Part shown: positions 59,753-64,000 of the stretch, in pieces
Position numbering within the stretch: position 1 is the stretch's first letter
How the letters are laid out: each line of letters begins with the position of its first letter
Assembly: GCA_002395835.1 (NCBI GenBank)
Contig: DGVD01000002.1
Span: forward strand, 62,001-126,000
Direction of reading: 5' to 3'
DNA length: 64,000 bases
Source of the DNA: Bacteroidales bacterium UBA4293
Lineage (GTDB): Bacteria; Bacteroidota; Bacteroidia; Bacteroidales; Bacteroidaceae
Program-made: the position numbers and the translations under genes
Notes under the pieces: model-generated
What the model was told of the DNA's origin: nothing
The model's input: the letters and a program-made list of their open reading frames with translations, nothing else
Database searches by the model: none

Positions 59753-60703
59753 ATGGGGTTGTTAATCGACATACTAAAATCTATTTTCCATAAGCCGGAA
59801 CCGGCTGTGGTACCTATAGAGCTTCCTCAGCCCAAGCAGCCCACTAAGGATGTGGCACTGGTTCTGGGTGGAGGTGGTGCCAGGGGCTATGCTCATATCG
59901 GTGCTATAGAGGCACTGGAGAGTCATGGGTACCACATTAAATCCATTTCTGGAAATTCCATGGGGGCTCTCATCGGGGGGCTTTATGCTGCTGGGAAACT
60001 TCAGGAGGTAAAGCAGGCTGTGGACGGGCTAAATAGGAAAACGATTCTAAAGTTGTTTAATATCTCCTTAGGACTGGATCACATCGCCAATGGGGAGAAA
60101 CTCATGGTGCTTTTAGATGAACTGATAGGGGACACTCGCATCGAAGATTTACCTATCAAGTTCTGCTGTAATGCATCGGATGTAGTTTCAGGAAAGGAAT
60201 TTGTCTTTCGTGAGGGCTTGTTGAAAGATGCCATCCGAGCCTCTATCTCCATTCCTTGTGTGTTTAAGCCCGTTCAGATGGGGGAGCATATTTTTGTGGA
60301 TGGGAGTGTGCATAACACCTTGCCTTTAGATTTGGTGGAAAGAGGGGAAGATGACCTTTTGGTGGCAGTGAATGTCAGTGCCCCCGATGATGAGCCTTTT
60401 CAGGCCTATCTGAAAAAATATGGTGAACCGGAGAATGGCATGGACAAATCTATCTGGCATATGATTCCATTCTTGAAGTCCGGTTTTTCTGCCAATTACA
60501 TGAATATGGCACTTCGTGTGGCCAAGATGAGTGTGCAGAACAATACGCAGATGGCATTGAAAATCACCCCTCCAGACATCTATGTGGAGGTTCCGATGAA
60601 CAAGTTCAGTCTTTTCGATTTTGATAAAGGAGCAGAGATTATTCCATACGGACATGAAATCATGGAGAAAGCGTTGAAGGAAAGGGAAGAAAAATTAAAT
60701 TAG
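59753..60703 (+). CDS. Patatin-like phospholipase (RssA-like)
   Basis: A 316-residue protein without signal peptide. The patatin Ser-Asp dyad is visible: oxyanion hole GGGGARGYAHIGAIEAL (about 37-53), nucleophile Ser69 in SGNSMGALIGGLYA and catalytic Asp183 in VDGSVHNTLP. Such enzymes cleave ester lipids in the cytoplasm. It sits 6 bases after GH16 and 7 before GH3, an unusual place for a phospholipase, although no sequence link to the glycosidases is seen. Confidence 0.9.
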   Translation: MGLLIDILKSIFHKPEPAVVPIELPQPKQPTKDVALVLGGGGARGYAHIGAIEALESHGYHIKSISGNSMGALIGGLYAAGKLQEVKQAVDGLNRKTILKLFNISLGLDHIANGEKLMVLLDELIGDTRIEDLPIKFCCNASDVVSGKEFVFREGLLKDAIRASISIPCVFKPVQMGEHIFVDGSVHNTLPLDLVERGEDDLLVAVNVSAPDDEPFQAYLKKYGEPENGMDKSIWHMIPFLKSGFSANYMNMALRVAKMSVQNNTQMALKITPPDIYVEVPMNKFSLFDFDKGAEIIPYGHEIMEKALKEREEKLN

Positions 60704-60710
60704 ATAAACT

Positions 60711-63041
60711 ATGAGAAAAGTATTTTTATTTGTTTGTTTATTAGTATGTAGCTTGAATGGCATTTATGCTCAAAAGGGGAATATAGATAAACTAATCAAA
60801 TCCATGACTTTGGAGGAAAAGGCTAGGATGCTGGTGGGTAATGGAATGGGAAGTTTCGATGTGGGTTTCGCCATCACAGGCTCCGATGCTACCCTGGTTC
60901 CGGGAGCTGCGGGCTTAACGGTAGGGGTGCCTCGTCTGGGAATTCCGAATACCGTTCTGAGCGATGGGCCTGCCGGTCTTCGAATTAACCCTACCAGAGA
61001 GGGAACGGACAAGACTTATTATTGCACGGGGTTCCCTGTGGGTGTTTCATTGGCTAGTACCTGGAATGCTGAGCTGGTGGAGGAAGTGGGTACTGCAATA
61101 GGTGAAGAAGTGCTGGAGTATGGGGCTGATTGTCTTTTGGCTCCGGCAGTCAACCTTTACCGAAATCCTCTGAATGGTAGAAACTTTGAATATATGAGCG
61201 AGGATCCTTTGCTTGCTGGAAAGATTGGTGCGGCTTACATCCGTGGTGTCCAAAGCAAGGGTGTGGGTACTAGTTTGAAGCATTTTGCAGTGAACAATCA
61301 GGAAACCATGCGCGATTATAATGATGCTCGTTTGAATGTTCGTCCGCTTCGTGAGCTTTATCTACGCAACTTTGAGATAGCTGTCAAGGAAGCTCAGCCT
61401 TGGACTATGATGACTACGGTAAGTGCCATTAATGGTCAACCTGCAAAGGAAAGTTATGACTTGCTTACTACCATCCTAAGAAAAGAATGGGGCTATAAGG
61501 GCTTGGTAATGACCGATTGGCAACCTAAAACCAATACTGCAGCTGAAATTCATGCTGGAAACGACTTGATGGAACCTGGATTCTCCACTCAGTATCAGGA
61601 AATCGTAGAAAGTGTGAAGAATGGCACACTCAGTGAGGCCGATTTGAATCAGAGTGTGAGGAGATTGTTGGAATATGTCATGAAAACTCCACGTTACAAA
61701 GGTTACAAATATAGTGATAACCCCGATTTGAAAGCTCATGCAGCAATTACTCGTCAGAGTGCTACAGAGGGTATGGTGCTTCTGAAAAATCAGGGAAATG
61801 TGCTACCTCTTAAGGAGGTGAAGAACATAGCTCTTTATGGCATTACTTCATACGATTTCATAGCAGGTGGTACAGGTTCCGGTGATGTGAATAAAGCCTA
61901 TACCATCGATTTAGTGACTGGTTTGACGAATGCAGGCTACAGCATTAATGAAACGGTAAGCAACATCTACGGAAAATACAAAGATTACCTTCGTTCCAAA
62001 GAATCTGCCTCTCAATCCAGAGGTTGGTACTCTGTCCTAGGTATGTCCAAGTTGCCAGAGATGGATGTCCCTTATCAGATGATAGAAAATCAGGTAGAAA
62101 GTACCGACCTAGCTATCGTCACCATCGGACGTATTTCCGGGGAGAATTCAGACAGAGAAGTAGAAGGTGATTTCAATTTGACCGAGGTAGAGTATAATCT
62201 GATAAAGAATGTAGCAGATTGCTACCATAAAGTAGGCAAAAAAGTGGTAGTTATCTTGAACATCGGTGCTGTAGTGGAGACTGCATCTTGGAAAGATCTT
62301 CCCGATGCCATTTTATGTGCTTGGATGCCAGGACAAGAAGGAGGTAATTCTGTAGCAGATGTTTTAAATGGTAAGTCATACCCATCAGGGAAACTCACTA
62401 CTACTTTCCCTATATCTTATTATGACATACCTTCTGCAGCTAATTTCCCTACCCATTTTGTTCGTCCAGAAGGAATGACAGTTTGGGCTCCTCGTACATG
62501 GGAGATGACTAGAAATCAAGATTATACCATATATGAAGAAGGTATTTGGGTAGGCTACCGATATTTCAATACTTATAATAAGAAAGTTTCTTATCCTTTC
62601 GGTTACGGATTAAGTTATACGGAATTTAGTTATTCCAATCCACATGTAAAATCTACCAAGAATGGGTTTGTTGCTAGTGTAACCGTTACTAACACCGGTA
62701 AATATGCAGGAAAAGAAATTGTGGAACTTTATGTATCTGCTCCAGATGGAGGATTGGTAAAACCAGAATCAGAGCTTCGTTCTTTTGCAAAGACCAAGGA
62801 ACTTCAGCCAGGAGAAAGTCAAACTCTAACTTTTGAGGTAGATTCTTATTATTTAGCTTCCTTCCGTGAGGATATTTCTGCATGGGAATCTCCTAAAGGA
62901 ACGTATGTACTGAAATTCGCTTCCAACGTAGACGATGTTCGTTGTACAGCAGACTATAAATTGAACAAGACAAAAGTTTGGAAAGTAAACAATGTGCTGA
63001 ACCCACAACAAAAAATAGAAGAAATGGTTTATAAGCCATAA
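60711..63041 (+). CDS. GH3 beta-glucosidase, exported
   Basis: A 776-residue enzyme with signal peptide (about 1-20, CSLNGIYAQ). The N-terminal TIM barrel has GLRINPTREGTDKTYYCTGFP, KHFAVNNQETMRDYN and the nucleophile Asp269 in KGLVMTDWQPK. The alpha/beta sandwich follows (about 350-600, with IGRISGENSDREVEGDF), then a fibronectin-III-like C-terminal domain (about 645-750, VASVTVTNTGKYAGKEIVELYV). It releases glucose from short beta-glucans, completing what the GH16 starts. Its last 13 bases overlap the convergent DUF2971 gene. Confidence 0.94.
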   Translation: MRKVFLFVCLLVCSLNGIYAQKGNIDKLIKSMTLEEKARMLVGNGMGSFDVGFAITGSDATLVPGAAGLTVGVPRLGIPNTVLSDGPAGLRINPTREGTDKTYYCTGFPVGVSLASTWNAELVEEVGTAIGEEVLEYGADCLLAPAVNLYRNPLNGRNFEYMSEDPLLAGKIGAAYIRGVQSKGVGTSLKHFAVNNQETMRDYNDARLNVRPLRELYLRNFEIAVKEAQPWTMMTTVSAINGQPAKESYDLLTTILRKEWGYKGLVMTDWQPKTNTAAEIHAGNDLMEPGFSTQYQEIVESVKNGTLSEADLNQSVRRLLEYVMKTPRYKGYKYSDNPDLKAHAAITRQSATEGMVLLKNQGNVLPLKEVKNIALYGITSYDFIAGGTGSGDVNKAYTIDLVTGLTNAGYSINETVSNIYGKYKDYLRSKESASQSRGWYSVLGMSKLPEMDVPYQMIENQVESTDLAIVTIGRISGENSDREVEGDFNLTEVEYNLIKNVADCYHKVGKKVVVILNIGAVVETASWKDLPDAILCAWMPGQEGGNSVADVLNGKSYPSGKLTTTFPISYYDIPSAANFPTHFVRPEGMTVWAPRTWEMTRNQDYTIYEEGIWVGYRYFNTYNKKVSYPFGYGLSYTEFSYSNPHVKSTKNGFVASVTVTNTGKYAGKEIVELYVSAPDGGLVKPESELRSFAKTKELQPGESQTLTFEVDSYYLASFREDISAWESPKGTYVLKFASNVDDVRCTADYKLNKTKVWKVNNVLNPQQKIEEMVYKP

Positions 63042-63829
63042 TCTATTTCTTCTACGGAAAGGCCAATTATTTGAATGGAATCTTTTCCTTGCTGATTTCG
63101 TTCAATGTTTATATAACTAATAATCTTTTCTAAGATATTCTTGAAAGTAGTGTCAATTCTGCGTTTAATATAATAAACCGATTTGACATCTACTTTCAAG
63201 TATATTTCATTTTCTAGGATTTCTTCTTCAAGTTCTTTATTGAACTTCCATTTTGTTCTTAAGTCATTTAAGACGTGCTTTATGTACTTAACCTCTCTTT
63301 CTTGATGCCATTCTGGATTCTTGTGAGAAAAAATTTCATAGATCTTCTCATCCATATTATTTAGATTCTCTAGATTCTCTATAACATGGACACCATCATA
63401 CTGAATCTCACATCGGGTACTATGTTCATCTTCCACTTTGACACCTATAGCAACTCCTTTTGAGTCTTGTGCATAGAACGTCCAAAGTCTTGCAGTGTTA
63501 TAATTTTTTGCCAATGAACAGATTCTTCTCTTTTTTATCTCATCGGTTAAGCGATGTAATTTAGTTCCTAAACCATTGGGAGTATACAGTGTATCAGGGT
63601 CTAATCCTTCTACTTGTTCTATTTTTTCCCACAGATCAGCTTTATAGTCGAAATTATGTTGTATTTCAGACCACACATGGTTGGAATAGGGTATCTTGAA
63701 ATCTCCTTCTAAAATATCGTTCAACATTTGATTCTTTGGACAGAAAATACGGTTGTTGATAAGAATGTCCAGAATATACTTCAATTTATCTGGGCCTTTG
63801 TATTTGTAGAGAATTTCACTTTCACCCAT
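63029..63829 (-). CDS. DUF2971 protein
   Basis: A 266-residue soluble protein without signal peptide. It starts GESEILYKYKGPDKL and has TARLWTFYAQDSKGVAIGVKV, the most recognisable stretch of DUF2971; a helical C-terminal part follows. The family is widespread and often lies in defence or mobile neighbourhoods, but its function is unknown. It overlaps the GH3 stop tail to tail by 13 bases and starts 11 bases after the antiporter stop, so it probably belongs to that transcript. Confidence 0.75.
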   Translation of the reverse strand: MGESEILYKYKGPDKLKYILDILINNRIFCPKNQMLNDILEGDFKIPYSNHVWSEIQHNFDYKADLWEKIEQVEGLDPDTLYTPNGLGTKLHRLTDEIKKRRICSLAKNYNTARLWTFYAQDSKGVAIGVKVEDEHSTRCEIQYDGVHVIENLENLNNMDEKIYEIFSHKNPEWHQEREVKYIKHVLNDLRTKWKFNKELEEEILENEIYLKVDVKSVYYIKRRIDTTFKNILEKIISYINIERNQQGKDSIQIIGLSVEEIDYGL

Positions 63830-63840
63830 AATAATCTACC

Positions 63841-64000
63841 TTATTGTGCAATAATCAAGTAAGCCATGTAGCAAATATAAATGGCAATCATAATGCCACC
63901 TTCAAGTCTAGAAAGTATGTGACTGGTTCTGGCAAATAGCCAAACTAGTAGACTGGATCCTAATAAAACTAGTAAGTCGATAGGAGTGATGTTGCCCATC
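63841..64000 (-). CDS. Calcium/cation antiporter (CaCA family), C-terminal fragment
   Basis: The frame is open to the right edge; 52 codons are present and end ...YMAYLIIAQ. Two membrane helices are seen: PIDLLVLLGSSLLVWLFART and GGIMIAIYICYMAYLII, separated by SHILSRLE. This is the typical last pair of helices of a K+-dependent or independent Na+/Ca2+ exchanger of the YrbG type. The rest lies outside the window. Confidence 0.65.
   Translation of the reverse strand, partial: MGNITPIDLLVLLGSSLLVWLFARTSHILSRLEGGIMIAIYICYMAYLIIAQ

Noticed and set aside
63029..63041. The tail-to-tail overlap of the GH3 and DUF2971 genes as a possible assembly or stop-codon error
   Set aside because: Both C-termini look natural and 13-base convergent overlaps are common in compact genomes.

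Overview
The window is chromosomal DNA from a member of the Bacteroidales, most likely Bacteroides or a close relative. The evidence is the low-to-moderate GC content, the absence of Shine-Dalgarno-like sequences, many promoters of the Bacteroidetes form (TTTG or TTG, about 20 bases, then TAnnTTTG), an atpD-C-I-B-E-F-H-A-G gene order, a Rho with a long charged insertion, an archaeal-type prolyl-tRNA synthetase, and Bacteroidetes-typical families (DUF3127, DUF4494, DUF4286, SusC-type plug domain, HU-CCDC81/SPOR protein). I see no rRNA, CRISPR array, insertion sequence or prophage. The window is mostly core genome, densely packed, with small accessory clusters.

Layout. 1-10.9 kb: a DnaQ-type exonuclease (cut by the left edge) and dnaN; a DUF3127 protein with an SSB-like tail; rho; a three-gene operon (transglutaminase-like membrane protein, DUF3805/3806-type protein, Uup-type ABC-F ATPase); a large MscS channel. 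11-15.4 kb: hisGDCB behind a complete histidine attenuator (leader peptide with five His in six residues, pre-emptor, antiterminator, terminator). 15.4-18.3 kb: nadE, reverse rubrerythrin, tRNA-Glu. 18.5-22.8 kb: a partner-switching module (STAS antagonist, RsbW-like kinase, Cache-HAMP-SpoIIE phosphatase) next to a SulP transporter. 22.9-28.4 kb: acyl-CoA ligase, YggS, DUF4494, aminotransferase, lipoprotein-export-type permease. 28.4-34.9 kb, minus strand: an eight-gene operon of an unknown secreted protein, hisH-hisA-hisF-hisIE, ftsE, lysC and lysA, so the histidine pathway is split into two units about 16 kb apart. 35-37.4 kb: ModF-like double ABC protein, ruvC, DUF4286. 37.5-47 kb: tRNA-Gly, nhaD, pfkA and the complete F1Fo ATP synthase. 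47-49.7 kb: lepA and a HAD phosphatase. 49.7-53.3 kb: a compact minus-strand operon of an AraC regulator, a barrel-less TonB plug protein, a GH88/GH105-like hydrolase and an unknown protein. 53.4-57 kb: zinc-ribbon FHA protein, HU-CCDC81/SPOR protein, mtgA and an OmpA-like lipoprotein. 57-63 kb: proS and a GH16-patatin-GH3 operon for beta-glucan use. The right edge has a DUF2971 protein and the C-terminus of a Ca2+/cation antiporter.

The signals most worth a second look are the histidine attenuator, four arrays of short palindromic cores repeated with a period of about 23 bases (one lies in frame inside the linker of an ABC protein), the AraC/plug/hydrolase/unknown operon, the partner-switching module next to a STAS-bearing transporter, and the ModF-like protein whose first ATPase domain lacks the catalytic glutamate and switch histidine. 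Function calls come from recognising motifs by eye. No database search was run.
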